Counted from the stretch's first letter, positions 10,625-23,906 are shown. The stretch: DNA of 64,000 nucleotides from Sambucus nigra (GCA_949130495.1 OX422214.1:5192046-5256045), one strand, 5' to 3'. Notes: generated by a model not told the origin, from the letters alone. Program-made: numbers and translations.

Positions 10625-11745
10625 ATGCCGAGTCTATACGCAACCGGTCCGATCCGCTCAATAATAGGAAACGGCCCCACATACCTCGGTGCCAACTTTC
10701 CTCTCTTCCTGAAACGCATAATCCCCTTCATTGGGGATACCCTGAGCAAAACCTGGTCCCCCACTTGGAACTCCCTGAAAAATCTCTTCGCATCAGCATA
10801 ACTCTTCGGCCTGTCTTGAGCTACCCGAATGCGACTCCGAATCAACTCAATCCTTACCGAAGTATCCTGAATTACTTCCGGCCCAAGCAGTTTGTTGTCC
10901 CCCACCTCTAACCAACATGCTGGGGAACGACAAGGCCTACCGTACAACGCCTCAAACGGAGCCATGCCAATCGTGAACTGATAGGAGTTGTTGTAACCAA
11001 ACTCCACCAGTGGAAGGTACTGCTCCCATCCACCCCCAAAGTCAATAATGCACATGCGTAGCATGTCCTCCAACATCTGATTCGTGCGCTCAGTCTGCCC
11101 ATCAGTCTGCGGATGATAAGACGTACTCAACCGCAATTCCGTACCCATGGCCTCCTGGAAACTCTCCCAAAACCGCAAAACAAATATCTTGTCTCTGTCA
11201 GACATGATATTTAGGGTTACACCGTCAAGTCTCACAATCTCTGAAATGAAGAGCTGGGCATACTGTCCCGTAGTGTAGTCAGTCCTTACGGGTAAAAAGT
11301 GAGCGACCTTGGACAACCTGTCCACAATTACCCAAACGGAGTCGTGGCCCCTCTGCGACGTAGGCAACCTCGTGATAAAGTCCATGGATATGCTCTCCCA
11401 CATCCACACCGGGACCTCAAATGGTTGTAGTAATCCTGTCGGTCTCTGATGATCCACTTTTACAAGCTGACAAGTGGCGCATTTCGAAACGAACTTAGCG
11501 ATATCTCTCTTCATACTGCTCCATCAATACTGGCGTCTCATTTCTTGGTACATTTTGTCCCCTCCGGGATGTACCGCGAACCGTGAGCCGTTAGACTCTG
11601 CCATCACCTCGTGTCGCAATTCCTCTCCTTCCGGAACCACCAATCTCCCATTGAAGCGTAATCCCTCGTCTGAGCTAACGGTATAGGACTCGGCTCCCTC
11701 TGCTAGTAACCAAACTATCTGCTCCTGACAGAACGAGTCATTGGC
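10585..11745 (-). pseudogene. Element 1 integrase (H2C2 zinc finger, D,D35E core)
   Basis: Integrase joins the retrotransposon cDNA to the host chromosome. The frame 10585-11514 (309 aa) starts in the zinc-binding part (KCATCQ, about residues 11-16) and holds the core. Catalytic residues are visible: D45 in SMDFITRLP, D106 in MSDRDKIF and E142 in QTERTNQ, with exactly 35 residues between the last two. [16 protein letters not shown] belongs to the C-terminal domain. Just upstream, across a TGA (TGG to TGA) near 11520, the same gene continues as the H2C2 N-terminal part. The catalytic core is therefore intact while the protein as a whole is interrupted. Confidence 0.9.
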
Positions 11746-13802
11746 CTATGCCCGTACTACCTTCGTGATAATCTGCGGTGTAACGGTCATCACAGACATG
11801 AAAGATCGGGCCACTGCATCCTGGTGTCCCAATTCCTTCCACTTAGCCTTCCACACCTCTACCACCTCATCTGCTGGCCTACGGATCAACGCGTCTGCCA
11901 CCACGTTAGCCTTACCCGGGTGGTACTGGATGTCGAACTGGCAGTCTTTCACAAATTCAAGCCACCTACGCAGCCGCATATTTAATTCCTTCTGCGTGAA
12001 TAGGTACTATAGGGACTTGTGGTCCGTGAACAGTTGGAACTTCTCCCCCAAAAGATAGTGCCTCCAAATCCGTAGGGCAAATACCACTGCTGCCAACTCC
12101 AAATCATGCGTGGGGTAATTATTCTCATGAGGCTTAAGCTTACGGGAAGCATAAGCTTGGTCTGTCTCTCCTGCTGCAATACACCTCCCAGTCCTTGCAA
12201 AGACGCATCGGTGTAAACCAAATACTCAACTCCCGGTCTCGGCAATGCTAACACAGGTGGTGAGGTCAATTTGTCCTTCAATTCATCGAATGCCAACTGA
12301 CAGGCATCACTCCAGATGTAGGGCACGCCCTTACGAGTCAAATGTGTCAAAGGATCTGCTATCTCTGAGAAACCCCGAATAAACCTCCTGTAGTATCCTA
12401 CTAGACCCAAGAAACTAAGAATCTCAGTCGGTGTCGTGGGCTGTCCCCACTCCCTTACCACTGATACCTTCCTCGGATCAACAGATATTCCCTGGTCGGA
12501 AATGATATGTCCCAAAAACTGGACTTCCTTCAGCCAAAACCCGCACTTCTCATATTTTGCATACAACTCGTTCTGACGGAGTGTCTGCAAAACCTGCCTC
12601 AAATGCTCGGCGTGCTCCTCCTCTGTCTGGGAGTAAACCAGAATATCATCAATGAAGACAATGACAAACTGGTCTAGGAAATCCCTGAACACTCTGTTCA
12701 TCAAGTCCATAAACACAGCTGGAGCGTTGGTTAAACCGAAAGGCATAACCCAAAACTCGTAAGAACCATATCTCGACAAGAATGCAGTCTTCGAGACATC
12801 CTCCTCCCTGATATGCAACTGATGGTATCCCGATCTCAAGTCAATCTTCGAGAAGAAAGAAGCTCCTCTCAACTGGTCGAATAAGTCATCGATTCGAGGC
12901 AACGGATACTTATTCCGTATCGTGACCTTATTCAACTCTCGGTAGTCCACACACAATCTCAGTGAACCGTCCCTCTTCTTTACAAAGAAAACTGGAGCGC
13001 CCCAAGGTGAGGTACTCCTGTGAATAAAGCCCTGACCTAACAGCTGCTCTATCTGATCCCGTAACTCCCTCATCTCAGCTGGAGCCATACGGTACGGTGA
13101 GCGTGCTATAGGTCTCGTACCCGGTAGCAAATCTATAACAAAGTCTATCTCTCGACTAGGTGGTAAGCCTGGTATCTCCTGAAACACATCCGAATACTCC
13201 CCGACAACTGGGATAGAATCTAAAGGAATCACTACCTCCTTAGAGGTATCCTCCTCAATGTAATACAGATGAGCGGTCGATCCTCCCTCTGGGCGAGGCA
13301 TCGCCACTACAAACATCTCCTGACCCGGAATGGCAAAAACAATGCTCCCGCTGAAGCAATCAATCATGGCCCTATAAGCTACGAGCCAATCCATACCGAT
13401 AATCACATCGTGAACATGCATGTCTAATACTAACATGTCTTCAGGTAATACCAAACTACCAATCCCTACCCCCACTCCCCGGCATATAAAGAATATAGGT
13501 GACCCACTCCCCAATGGTGAGTCGACACACGTCACTGTGCTCTCTATCGTAGCTAACAATCCTAAAGCTTTCGCGAAGTGTCTAGCTATAAAATAGTGTG
13601 TAGCACCCGTATCAAATAACACCCGACCCATAGTGCCATGGATAGGAAACGTACCCTCAATCGCAGGCGGTGCCTGTGGAACTGCAGCCTGGTGAACATT
13701 GTAGACACGTCCATACTGTAGCTGCCCCTGCTGAACTAGGACTGCTGGAATGGGTGGCAATGCTGCCATCTGTGGCGGTGCGGGAAGAGCGGCGGGAAAC
13801 AT
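11746..13802 (-). pseudogene. Element 1 protease-reverse transcriptase-RNase H
   Basis: The frame 11982-13802 (606 aa) has the aspartic protease motif DTGA (residues 64-67) and RT from about residue 240, including [29 protein letters not shown] and the catalytic IDD in [10 protein letters not shown] (about 384-391). RNase H starts at [12 protein letters not shown] (about 529-540). A one-base loss near 12160 shifts the frame after QQERQTK. The correct frame continues to 11746 with a TAG at 12007-12009 and another at 11746-11748; both replace CAG seen in sister copies. It ends with [20 protein letters not shown]. Protease and RT share the gag frame, as in one gag-pol polyprotein. Confidence 0.9.
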
Positions 13803-13865
13803 AGGCCTCTGTGGCTCCTGGCGAGCACCCTGTTGCTGCTGCTGTAGGGCCCTTCCCCTATTAGG

Positions 13866-14975
13866 ACAATCCTGTCGCTTATGGCCAGTCTTGCCACAAA
13901 CAAAGCACTTCCCTGGGAAGTTCCCTCCCCTATGTCCCTGCTGTCCTCGGCCCTGGTGGTCATTTCCGTTCCTCCCTTGGCCCTGCTGGCCCTGATGAAA
14001 CTGCTGCCCATTCTGCCCCTGTTGGCCCTGATGGCCGGTTGGGCCCGGATGGCCCTGAAGGAAACCTCCCTATCCCTGTCTGTAGTTCCCTGACCGGAAC
14101 CTCTTATTATCCCCCTAGTGGGAGCCCTGCTCATTCTGTCTCTGCCCCTGACCAGATTGTGCCCCGCTGGCACCATGTCCTCCAGTCCTGCCCTAATGGC
14201 TAGACTCCCCCGACCGCTTGCCCTCGGCCATATGAAAACGGTGGTCCTGGCAGTGCAACAATGCAGCGTTAACCACATCAGAATAAGTGGCCAACGATAG
14301 GTTCCCTAGCAGATGCTGACGGATCTTCCAAGTCAACCCGTCGGTGAACTTCTCAATTTTCTTCTTCTCTGTTGGTATCTCGTCTGGAACGATGTTCAAC
14401 AGATTAGTGAACTCGGCCTCATACTCGGCCACTGTCTTACCTTCCTGCTTCAAACTCATCAATCTCCTCCTCATTTCCGTATGAACAGCTGACGGAAAGT
14501 ACTTGCAGTCGAACCGCACCCAGAACTCCTGAATCGTGAGAGTATCCCTCTCCTCCATGGTGGTAATAGACTCCCACCACTGTAGTGCAGATCCGACTAT
14601 CTTGAAAGTAGCTAGCACCTGCTTCTGAACATCCGTGCACTCATACATCCGTAAGTGCCTCTGCATATCCTTCCTCCATTGGCTCGAGACTACCACATCT
14701 GAGCTACCTGCAAACTCTGGCGGATGCGCTTTCTGAAAAGCGTCACGTACACGTTCCCAAGCAGACGGGAATGCATTAACCTGTACTGGCGCGGCAACCG
14801 GCGCCTGAGGTGGTGCCTGCTGAACAGTGACAATGGCGGCATTTACCACTTGGGCTACTATAGCTGCAACCTCAGCGGCGTTCATCATGCCCTGAACTGG
14901 AGCGGACTGGGGTTCGGGCATTGCATCCCTGGGAACTCGTCGTGCACGTCGTGGAGGCATCTTAAATAAGAACAA
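13866..14975 (-). pseudogene. Element 1 Gag (capsid plus one zinc knuckle)
   Basis: Gag forms the particle in which reverse transcription takes place. The ATG at 14975 (or the one giving MPPRRARR five codons later, my preferred start because it matches element 3) opens a 260-aa frame. The retrotransposon gag domain runs from about residue 75 to 230 (QKAHPPEFAGSSD, ALQWWES, FDCKYFP, VAEYEAEFTNL). A TAG at 14193-14195 ends it, and two more TAGs (14115, 14070) lie in the Gln/Gly-rich linker. Still in frame is a CCHC zinc knuckle, [14 protein letters not shown] (13866-13907), which should bind RNA. The frame then runs into the protease, so the original gene was a single gag-pol ORF. Confidence 0.9.
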
Positions 14976-15127
14976 AGTTTATAAGTTCACGGTTATAAAC
15001 TTAATATAGCTGAAGAACGAAGCATACACAAAATGAGTACAACAGTCCTAAAATATAGGGCTCTATATCAAAGAAACGTAGCGGAAACATAACAAGCCGT
15101 CAGATCCTAAAGGACACTAGAACCTGA

Positions 15128-15140
15128 TGCTCTGATACCA
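15128..15140 (-). other. Element 1 primer-binding site (initiator Met tRNA type)
   Basis: TGGTATCAGAGCA on the minus strand, two bases from the 5' LTR. It matches the 3' end of plant initiator Met tRNA, the usual primer for these elements. Confidence 0.95.
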
Positions 15141-15142
15141 CC

Positions 15143-18109
15143 TGTGACACCCCGACTAATTAAATATCGGGTAGCTACTCCTTTATTAAATTAATTCAAA
15201 ATGCCAAGTTGTTCCAGTTAATAGCATCACTGTCGAAAACGTTTTAATGATTCCAACCACCTAGTATTTAAAAAGTAAGTGCCAAATTTTATTTAAAGTC
15301 TGATTAACATGCAACAAGTGTAATGGAAAAATAAATAACACCATTCACCATACTGAAGTAAAACGAATAACCATCACATAGTGTAAATAAAGTCTGGAGG
15401 AAAACACCTCACTACAAATCCCACAACTGAAAAGTAAACTGAATACTGAAACAATACATGCTAAAGTCTGAAAACTAAAATGTAAAAGATGCTCTAAATA
15501 GAAATGGGCAACATGCCCCACAACTGATAGATAGTGACTCTGGAATCCAGAAGATAGAAGAGTCTACAAGCAAATCCCTGTAGCTTCCACAAACAACTAC
15601 AGCTCATCACCTGAATGAGTATCCTATGCTTCGTGTCCTTGTGGCTGGGCACCTAAAATGGTTTTACAAGAAAAAGATTTGAAAAGCAAATGGGTCAGAG
15701 CCCGAATGTGGAGTTATTTTAAAAACCTGCAAGTTCTTTAAAAACATTTAAAACATTAAATGCAAGGTACATGTTAGGACGTACACTCACATGATATTCT
15801 CACCTCTCGTCTAAGTGTGCACTCCTAACGTAAGTACCCATCTATAACGATGCAAACCACTAGCTAAGTGACATCATCTCTAGCTAGACTATCATAGTTC
15901 CTACCCATTCTACTCGGTTCTAATTAACATCATAACGCTCGTAATTAAGTAGGGTTTAACGTAAACTCAGATGCTCAATATGCAATATATATATCACTAT
16001 CAGCTAACTCGAAACTATACTGTAATTATATTCAAAATATTAACATGAAGGTTCCCATTAATTAAGTGTATATTATTCACATCATAAATATACAGTATAA
16101 GCACCCCGAGAACTAAGCTGTGGTGCACACATACTCTGCTATCCATCCCGGTACATCACGTACATAAGGATTACATATTCCGAATCTCTCAAGAATAGTT
16201 CACAGATAACAACATCACAAACAATGAAGGCGAACACAGTCACATCACATAGGTCATGCACATACCTACGCTCCTACGATCAGCGGACTTATTAATATCC
16301 CAATAAGTCTTTTGATGACCTATGTTCATCAAGGTAACCAATCTAAATCCAGGCAACACAAGGATTAGAGGGCCCTAAGCGAACGCAAACCTCCCGTGAT
16401 AGCAAGTATGGTAGGTATGTCATACACACAATTCATATACCAATACTAAGTTAACACACGTCTTAGTAATACCATAGTTTAATCGTAGTACTTATCGCAT
16501 TCTTGTACTAACTATAATTATCACAATTTATACTATTCCGGTTTATAATCATACGCGCCATAATTTTCTCACGTCGTAGTAGACACTCACGTCTCAACCC
16601 AAACCGTCAATTTAATATAGCTCGCGTATATAGTTTACTCCTCGTAATAACCCAAAAGTCCCAAATCTATCCTTACATCATCAAAGGAAGGTTATCTATA
16701 TCCTCGAACAAGTTTACGGGACTCCAAAAATCAAAACAGTCCAAAAAGGACCAAACTGTCAACTCGTTAGAAGTCTCGTTCGAACGAGACTGTTCGAACG
16801 AGATTCCTCTGCCAACTCGTTAGAAGTCTCGTTCGAACGAGGCTGTTCGAACGAGATTCCAGTTCGTTCGAACGAACTGTACCTTCTAATGATATCTCGT
16901 TCGAACGAGATATCGAATGAAACCCCTTCTCGTTAGCAGCGACTGGTCAACTCGTTAGAAGCTCGTTCGAACGAGTTCGTTCGAACGACCTGGGTAGGGG
17001 CTTCTAACGAGCTACCAGATTCGTCCCAGATTTTCTAAGTTACGTTTCTCACCATTTTTAACACCTCAATCCTTCTCCAAAGTTCGTTCTAATAGAGTTT
17101 TAAGTCATCTAATCATACCACAACATGCTAAGGTCATATACTAACATCTTTTAATACATTAATGCATCCTAAACATCATTAAATCAAAAGATTGTATACT
17201 TTTCCCCAATTTTATCAAGAACACGAACCCTAGGTTTATATCATCATCAAATCCCAGAATTTAATCCGTTTAATTTCTTCAAATCACAATTATCATGAGA
17301 GAAATCATCTACCTATCATTCTACATGCAATTCTCTTCCAAATTTCCAAGTTCTAAACTCCAAACTACATGGGTTTTCATTATCTGTCAAGAACAGTTAT
17401 AATTCCTCAATTTCTAACATGGAAAAGACATTCTCTGAAATTAAATGGAATAAAGTCACTTGCCTTGGTTTGATTTCTGATTTTGGTGTAGGTTTGATGG
17501 AGTTTTTCTGCAGAATTTCCTCTCTTCCAAGCTCCTTCTCCAATGGTGGCTTAAGGTGGCTAGGGTTTTCTTTGGGAAGATTGTAAAACCTAATGTTAGC
17601 CTCCGTAGCTTAAAGGGTTAATATGGTTGGTTAATGGGTTTAGTGGGTTTAATCCACATCAGATTTACAACTCCAATTTTCGTCACTTTTAATTCCTCAA
17701 AATGTAAAATTACCAAAATACCCTTTATGATGCCGGTATGGCCTAAAAATACCCCGGGACCCAAACTACACCCCCGGCTAGTGTTTTCTGACTATCTCGA
17801 CCCTTCCGGACGTGTTGGCGCACTCAAAATGACCATACGGTTTATAGATTTTGAAATTCACTTTTTATAATCAAAATATTACACCGTGACGCGGCGGTCC
17901 CACGCGTCTCAACAAAATTTGTAAAATGCCGTATATAAATCTCATGACAACTTTCATAATACAAAATACATATATCAAAACATGTATGCACATAATAAAA
18001 TACCAACTCGTATCTCGTTAGTATTTATAACCCGGATTAATTTCCAATTAATACGCATTTAATTAATTAATCCCCAAAATAAATATAGCCAAAAGTACGG
18101 GGTATTACA
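15143..18109 (-). repeat. Element 1 5' LTR (right)
   Basis: A 2,967-bp partner of 7333-10300, same ends, with a few per cent mismatches by eye. The conserved promoter-like block is at 15691-15704 and the TTCGAACGA cluster at about 16759-17005. In element sense this LTR drives transcription. Confidence 0.95.
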
Positions 18110-18114
18110 ATTTC
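18110..18114. repeat. Target-site duplication of element 1, right copy (ATTTC)
   Basis: ATTTC directly after the terminal TATTACA of the LTR; matches 7328-7332. Confidence 0.95.
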
Positions 18115-19640
18115 CCTCTTTTTTCTCCCTTTCATTTCAAGCAAACCATATATTATGGGAAGAGTATTGCATTAGGGTCTGCAAGAACCTTGTAGGAATC
18201 TCATAGGGGCGAAATTTTCTTTGTAGGGTGCGATTCATTAACCCACTTTGAAAATGTCAGCTTTAGGTTTGCAAGGTGTGAAACTTTCATAGGTAGCTTG
18301 GAATCTATAGCCATGGTGCAAACTCTCTTTCGACAAGAAGGGTAAAAGGCCTTCGTAGGTTGCAAAGAACAACCTTGTAGGAGAAAATTTATTCATAAAT
18401 TCTTTTGCAAGGTGAAAAGGTGCATAGGTTCTTTCGCATATAATTTTCCAAACTAGGAAACATACATTTTTTAATATGAAGACTCATATGTTGTAGATGC
18501 ACACAACTATCAACCAATAAAATTTATCAAAAATGATTTTTTTAGTTTAATCAGGATTAGTCCACAGGGTCAAATTGAGTAACTAAGTCAAAATCACCTT
18601 CATCACGAGGATGAAGTTCGACGTGTGATCTTGACAATCTTTCACTAGGATCGAAGAAGAAAATGACTCGCTCGATCTGTTTTTGCCTTCATAAAATTTA
18701 GACATCCAAAGTGTTGAAAAACATGAACTTACAAAGCTCTTGGGAAAATAAGGTATTGTTGTTCGGCAAAAAAAAAATCAGATCCTTACATTCTTCATTT
18801 TTACCGACATCTTAAATGGTTGTTTCATCTATCAGACATGATTTACCCCAACGAATTTATTTCTATCAAAGATTATACGCAATTGACTCCAATCAATTAA
18901 TAAACTTATTACTTCCCGACAGCTATTAAACATTGGGTTATTAACCCAAAACTTAATCGTGTAGACTTCTCTTTAAAAGCATACTTAAGCTAAATGGTTG
19001 TGCTCCGCGTACTCATCATTAGAAGAAACATCAATTATGCCTGAAGTGTATTGTCACTCTGCTCAGGGTATGTCCATGCGAGGAAACCAATGGTCAATTA
19101 GAGAGGTACATAGTGGTTTTCTTTCCTCACCGCCAATAAATCTAATCAACCATCATATGCCCCATCTCATAATAAAGAAAACACAAATGATGATTAAAGG
19201 GAATAAAGGATAATAATGCCTCTGTTATGGGGATGATATCACAACAATAATCCTCTCATGTTACCTAAACAAAACCATCATTGTGAGCCTTTTAGGCAAT
19301 GGGAACCCGACAGTAGCAAATTTACGCTTTCATAGTAATATGTCTCCAAAAAATGGCATAGACAGGGGGGCTTAGGTGATGTGGGCTTCTTCTGATTTTT
19401 CGTATAATAACCAGGTTTGTCGCTAAAGTTTTAATTTGTGAATATAAAGAACATTAGTTTCAACATTTTTGGGTGGTAACTTAACTCTATCTCAGTAGCT
19501 TGATTCAAGTTGAGTTACCCCGTCTAATTTCCTAAAGGCACAATAGTGAGTTATTTGGCCTGAAGAATGATGGTTGCGACTCGACGAGGGTCGAATTAAT
19601 GTGTCAATTAACTCAATTTTGGGGTTCCAAATCAAGCTTC
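18115..19640. other. Intergenic sequence between elements 1 and 2
   Basis: Continuation of the old sequence interrupted by element 1. At 18170-18420 there are loosely repeated words of the GCAAGGTG-GAAAC-CATAGG type. The rest is AT-rich. I see no convincing coding sequence; the 71-codon frame at 18998 resembles nothing I know. Confidence 0.35.
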
Positions 19641-19645
19641 GAAAG
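19641..19645. repeat. Target-site duplication of element 2, left copy (GAAAG)
   Basis: GAAAG abuts the TGTGACACC start of element 2 and is repeated at 42228-42232. Confidence 0.95.
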
Positions 19646-22600
19646 TGTGACACCCGCCTGATTAAATACCGGGCGATCACTCCTTTATTAAATTAAAATC
19701 AAGGTGAACAGTTGGTTCATTCTTAACATCACTGTCATAAAATAACTTTCCCAATTTAAACACCCTAGTTAATTAAGCTAAGTGTAAAAACCATTTTTTT
19801 TTACATTAATTTTTTTAAAAAAAAATTAATTATTTATAACAATTCTATATTAAAGAATCACACCACAATAACCTTGGAACATATAATCCAAATAATTTTA
19901 ACATTCAACAACTAAATCCTAACATTAAAACTTAAAGTAAAACATCCAGACAGTAATAAATCCCAAAGTGACAATACTAGAAATAACTAAATCACAATGT
20001 CCTAATAAACAACTGAATAATGGAAAGGGCGACACATGCCCCACTAAATGAGTATGCTAGGAGTGGAGTCAAATAAATGAAGTCGTCTAAGCAAGTGGCC
20101 TGTAACTCCCACCTAAGCTGCAGCGCATTTCTTCCAATGGATCCTACGCAAAACGCCCCTGTGGCTGGGCACCTGTAATATATACATATATATACAAGAG
20201 AGAAAGAAAAATACAAACGGGTCAGAGCCCGATAGTGTAATTAATTTAAAATTCGTTTAGCAAGTATTTAAAATGTTTACAGGCCAATGAAACAACATAT
20301 TAGTGCGGCACTCTCTTGAGAAATTCTCGCCTCTCTTCAAATGTGCACGCCTATCGTACTAACCTTCCCAATGGATTATCTTATCTTATCTCGCACTAAA
20401 CTTCCCAATGGTTTAACTTATCTTAGGTTACTCGTAAGATTTAAAACTGAACAACATAATTGTTTAAAAGGAAAATTTTATTTACTAACAAAGCTCTCAT
20501 TTTAACTTTATTTATTAATAAAGTTTTCCAGTGTCATATTATACTTTTTCAAAACAAGTATTTCCAATTTCAGTCATCATACATGTCTTACTTACCATAA
20601 CACAGTAGGTAGTTCCAAATTTCAAAATTTCATATATATATATTAAATACTCGTATAATATATATATTCTAACAGCATCCCACATAAAAACTATGGTGCG
20701 GGCATACTCTTCTATCCAATCCCCGTATCACTCGTACTAAGGGAAATACAAGTTCGGAATCACTCTCGAACTGTATTAAGACATACACAAACAATATTGA
20801 GGCGAAGCATAGATTCCAAGTCTCTAAGAGATCAGTACATACCCTCCCGTCTCTTAGGACCGTCTGACCATCAATCAGATAGCCTGCACCAAGGATATCT
20901 ATCTTCTAGGGTACGAGTCAATATCCCCCATAAAGGTCCCATCGAGATAAGACTGTCCCAGCGCGGTAACCTCAGGAATAGCAAGTAGCGCGGGCATGAT
21001 TTTCACACATAGATCGTATATGTATAAACACAGTCATATAAATATACTACTATTGCCATATCAAATTAGGTACATCTCTAATCCCATAATTACGACCTTT
21101 ATCCTTATTTTCCCATTATTAGTTATCACGTATAACGGTTCGTCTCTAACTTTAATTTGAGGGATTATTCCAACTTACTACGTAACACTCATGGACTCTA
21201 TCCTCCCAAGTATAAAATTCAGCAGGTATTCATCTATTTTCCATCGTAACCAGTTTACGTATCTCTTCCTTTAATACAAAATTCTATCATCCCTTAGATA
21301 TAAACACTCCAAAAATATAAATTTCGCCTTACATTAAAGGTCTCTTAATCATTAATAAATCCTACTGGTCATCTTTATCTCCCAAAATATTTTAATAAGG
21401 ATGTCTAAGAAGTATTCTTCATTTAGAATTAATTCAACCATTTTAAAAGGGGAATTTAAGTCTGCGAGAAGGGGTCGATCGATCGAACCTTCGATCGATC
21501 TAAGCTCTTGGCTCGATCGATCGATCAAGCAGGTATGGCGAATTCTGCAGTTACCAGTTACGGGTTTTCTCACATAACTCCATCCAAATCCAAACTTTTC
21601 ATTCCCAATCATCCAAAAATTAGTACGAATAATAGTATAAATCCATTCCATATATCTTTTACGTAAAGCATGCAAATTTCCATTAATAATCATGGATTAA
21701 AAGGCCAAAATTCATGTAAATCTCAAGAACCCTAAAATTCTTTTTAACATGGTTCTAATCAGTCATTTCCAGAATTTTCTTATTCTAAAACCTCAAAATT
21801 TCATGGTTTAATCCTCTACATGTTAAGGGGTTTCCAGATTAACATTCAAGTCATTACTACATGCGATTTCCTATCTCAAATTTGGGTTTTCTTCCATAGA
21901 ATTCATCCTAATAATCCCTAGACTAACATGAGTGATGCATTAACTAAAATAAGCAAGATAAACACATGCCTGCAATTTTAGACATTATGGTTTGATGATG
22001 AATTTGGTGTGGTTGCGTTCCCCGTCGCGCGATCTATGCGTTGGCGGTGGTGGCGGTGCAACCGGGTGAATCGTTGGCCTTGGATTGCTTGGAAAATCCT
22101 CTCCTTACCTCTCCTATGGCCGTCACTTATCTTTGGATGTTTTAACCCTAGAAGACAACCTTAGACATCTGATATATCCCTTGAATTTTCGTGGGTTTAA
22201 TTACCCAAAAATGTAAAATGTCCAAAATGCCCTCCCGGGGTACTAATTAAGCCTAAAAATACCCCGAGACCCAAATTAAACCCACGGGTACACTTTTCTG
22301 ACTATATTGACCCTTTCGGACACTTTGGCTCACTCAAAACGACCATACAAGCGACTTATAATATATTCACTTTTACTCATCAATATTTAGTCCCGACGCG
22401 ACACGGGCGCGTCCCGACTCAAATTTCCAAAATTGTCATTTTATTCACTCGTGACATTTAATATAACCAATTTTATATATTACTTTACTCATTAGTAATA
22501 TTCAACAACAAGTTTCCCATAATTACTAACTCACATCACATTAATAATTATAAAGTGATTAATTTTCGAATTTATTATAAATAATTAATTCATATTAAAT

Positions 22601-22647
22601 TTAATAAATCCCCAAATTAATATAGCATAAAAATACGGGGTATTACA
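19646..22647 (-). repeat. Element 2 3' LTR (left)
   Basis: A 3,002-bp LTR from TGTGACACCCGCC to GGGGTATTACA. It holds CGGGTCAGAGCCCG (20218-20231) beside TATATACATATATATAC and GTGGCTGGGCACC, and a TCGATCGA cluster at 21474-21529. The other LTR is split into 27191-28441 and 40462-42227. Confidence 0.93.
21474..21529. repeat. TCGATCGA palindrome cluster in the element 2 LTR
   Basis: Three runs of (GATC)n/TCGATCGA within 56 bp, ending in GATCGATCGATCAAGCAGG. The counterpart in the other LTR is at 41054-41109. Confidence 0.9.
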
Positions 22648-22662
22648 TACTTCCCCCCTAAT
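22648..22662 (-). other. Element 2 polypurine tract
   Basis: TACTTCCCCCCTAAT on the plus strand (purine-rich in element sense), next to the 3' LTR. Confidence 0.85.
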
Positions 22663-22918
22663 AACAGAATTTCGTCCCGAAATTCGAAATATAAGGCATA
22701 CCTGGCAAAAATAAATCGGGGTATCTCTCGCGCATGTCTGCCTTGCGCTCCCAAGTGGATTCCTCCACATTATGATGCTCCCACTGGACACGTACAAGTG
22801 GAACTACCTTCGACCTCAATCTCCTCTCGCTTTGCTCTAGGATAGCCACCGGTCTCTCCTCGTAAGAGCTGCAAGGCTGTAAGTCTATCTCATCTATCGC
22901 GATGTGAGTATGGGCCAT
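22658..22918 (-). pseudogene. Element 2 chromodomain segment
   Basis: An 86-aa frame at the end of the pol gene. It includes [20 protein letters not shown] and the chromodomain [20 protein letters not shown], then ADMRERYPDLF. This domain is the targeting module of chromovirus integrases. The key aromatic W of VQW and the acidic E-E-S-T-W-E segment are present, and the READM-type turn lost in element 1 is retained here as KADM. A stop separates it from the integrase tail immediately upstream (22934-23128), so the original reading frame is interrupted near 22925. The real protein start is far upstream. Confidence 0.85.
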
Positions 22919-22933
22919 ATCATTCCGAAGATA

Positions 22934-23906
22934 TCATCTCAACGACGAGATGTGGAATACATCGTGAATGCGATGTAAATGCTCTGGAAGTCCCAATCTG
23001 TATGCTACCGGCCTAATCCTCTCGATAATGGGAAATAGTCCCACGTACCTCGGGGCCAATTTCCCTTTCTTCCCGAATCTCATCACTCCTTTCATAGGAG
23101 ATACACGTAGTAACACTTGGTCCCCCACAATAAACTCCCGTAAGAATCATTTCGCATCGGTGTAGCTTTTCTGCCTGTCCTGGGCTACTCGAATGCGACT
23201 CGTGATCATCTCAATCCTCGCGGAGGTTTCCTGAATCACCTCTGGTCCTAGCAACTTGTTATCCCCCACCTAGAGCTAACAAGTTGGGGAACAACAAGGT
23301 CTTCCGTACAAAGCCTTGAATGGAGCCATGCCAATAGTGAACTGATAAGAGTTATTATAATCAAACTCTACCAGTGGAAGATGTGGCTCCCAACCTCCTC
23401 CAAAATCAAGAACACACATTCGTAGCATATCCTCCAACATCTGATTAGTACGCTCTGTCTGTCCATCTGTCTGTGGGTGATAAGTTGAACTCAACCTCAA
23501 CTCAGTACCCATAGGCTCCTGAAAGCTTCCAAAAATGTGACACGGAAATCTTATCTCCATCCGACACAATATTCAGAGGTACCCCATGTAATCTGACAAT
23601 CTCAGTAATGAACAACTGAGCATACTGACCCGTGGTATAGTCTGTTCGCACCGGCATAAAATGAGCCACCTTGGTTAAACGATCTAAAAGCACCCAGATA
23701 GAGTCGTGGCCCCACTGTGATGTAGGCAACCCTGTAATAAAATACATGGAAATACTCTCCCACATCCACGCGGGTACTTCCAATGGATGAAGCAACCCCG
23801 AAGGTTTCTGATGGTCCACCTTTACCAGCTGGCAGGTAGAACACTTGGACACGAACTCAGCAATGTCCTTCTTCATCCCACTCCACCAATATTACTGCCT
23901 CATATC
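22934..23906 (-). pseudogene. Element 2 integrase, with a changed catalytic residue
   Basis: Integrase pieces lie in three frames: 23502-23876 (zinc-binding SKCSTCQ and first half of the core), 23276-23569 (second half) and 22934-23128 ([21 protein letters not shown]-terminal domain). Relative to elements 1 and 3, the first catalytic Asp in SMDFITGLP is replaced by Tyr (SMYFITGLP). The second Asp is still present, in the word SDGDKIS. The Glu (QTERTNQ) is present but lies after a frameshift near 23530. The protein is therefore both broken and missing one metal ligand. Confidence 0.88.

Larger units (their letters stand above)
7333..18109 (-). mobile_element. Element 1: full-length Ty3/Gypsy chromovirus (Tekay/Del-like), minus strand
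   Basis: A 10,777-bp LTR retrotransposon with both LTRs, a primer site, a polypurine tract, a complete set of domains and a 5-bp target duplication (ATTTC). In the minus direction the order is 5' LTR (15143-18109), PBS, gag, protease, RT, RNase H, integrase, chromodomain, PPT and 3' LTR (7333-10300). RT before integrase makes it Gypsy; the C-terminal chromodomain makes it a chromovirus; the very long LTRs, Met-tRNA primer site and chromodomain type suggest the Tekay/Del lineage (inference). The LTRs differ by only a few per cent in the stretches I compared, so the insertion is fairly recent. Stops and frameshifts mean it is no longer autonomous. Confidence 0.95.

Noticed and set aside
10598..15000. 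Several plus-strand frames of 60-105 codons within element 1
   Set aside because: They are antisense to gag and pol codons, which show clear domain matches on the minus strand.
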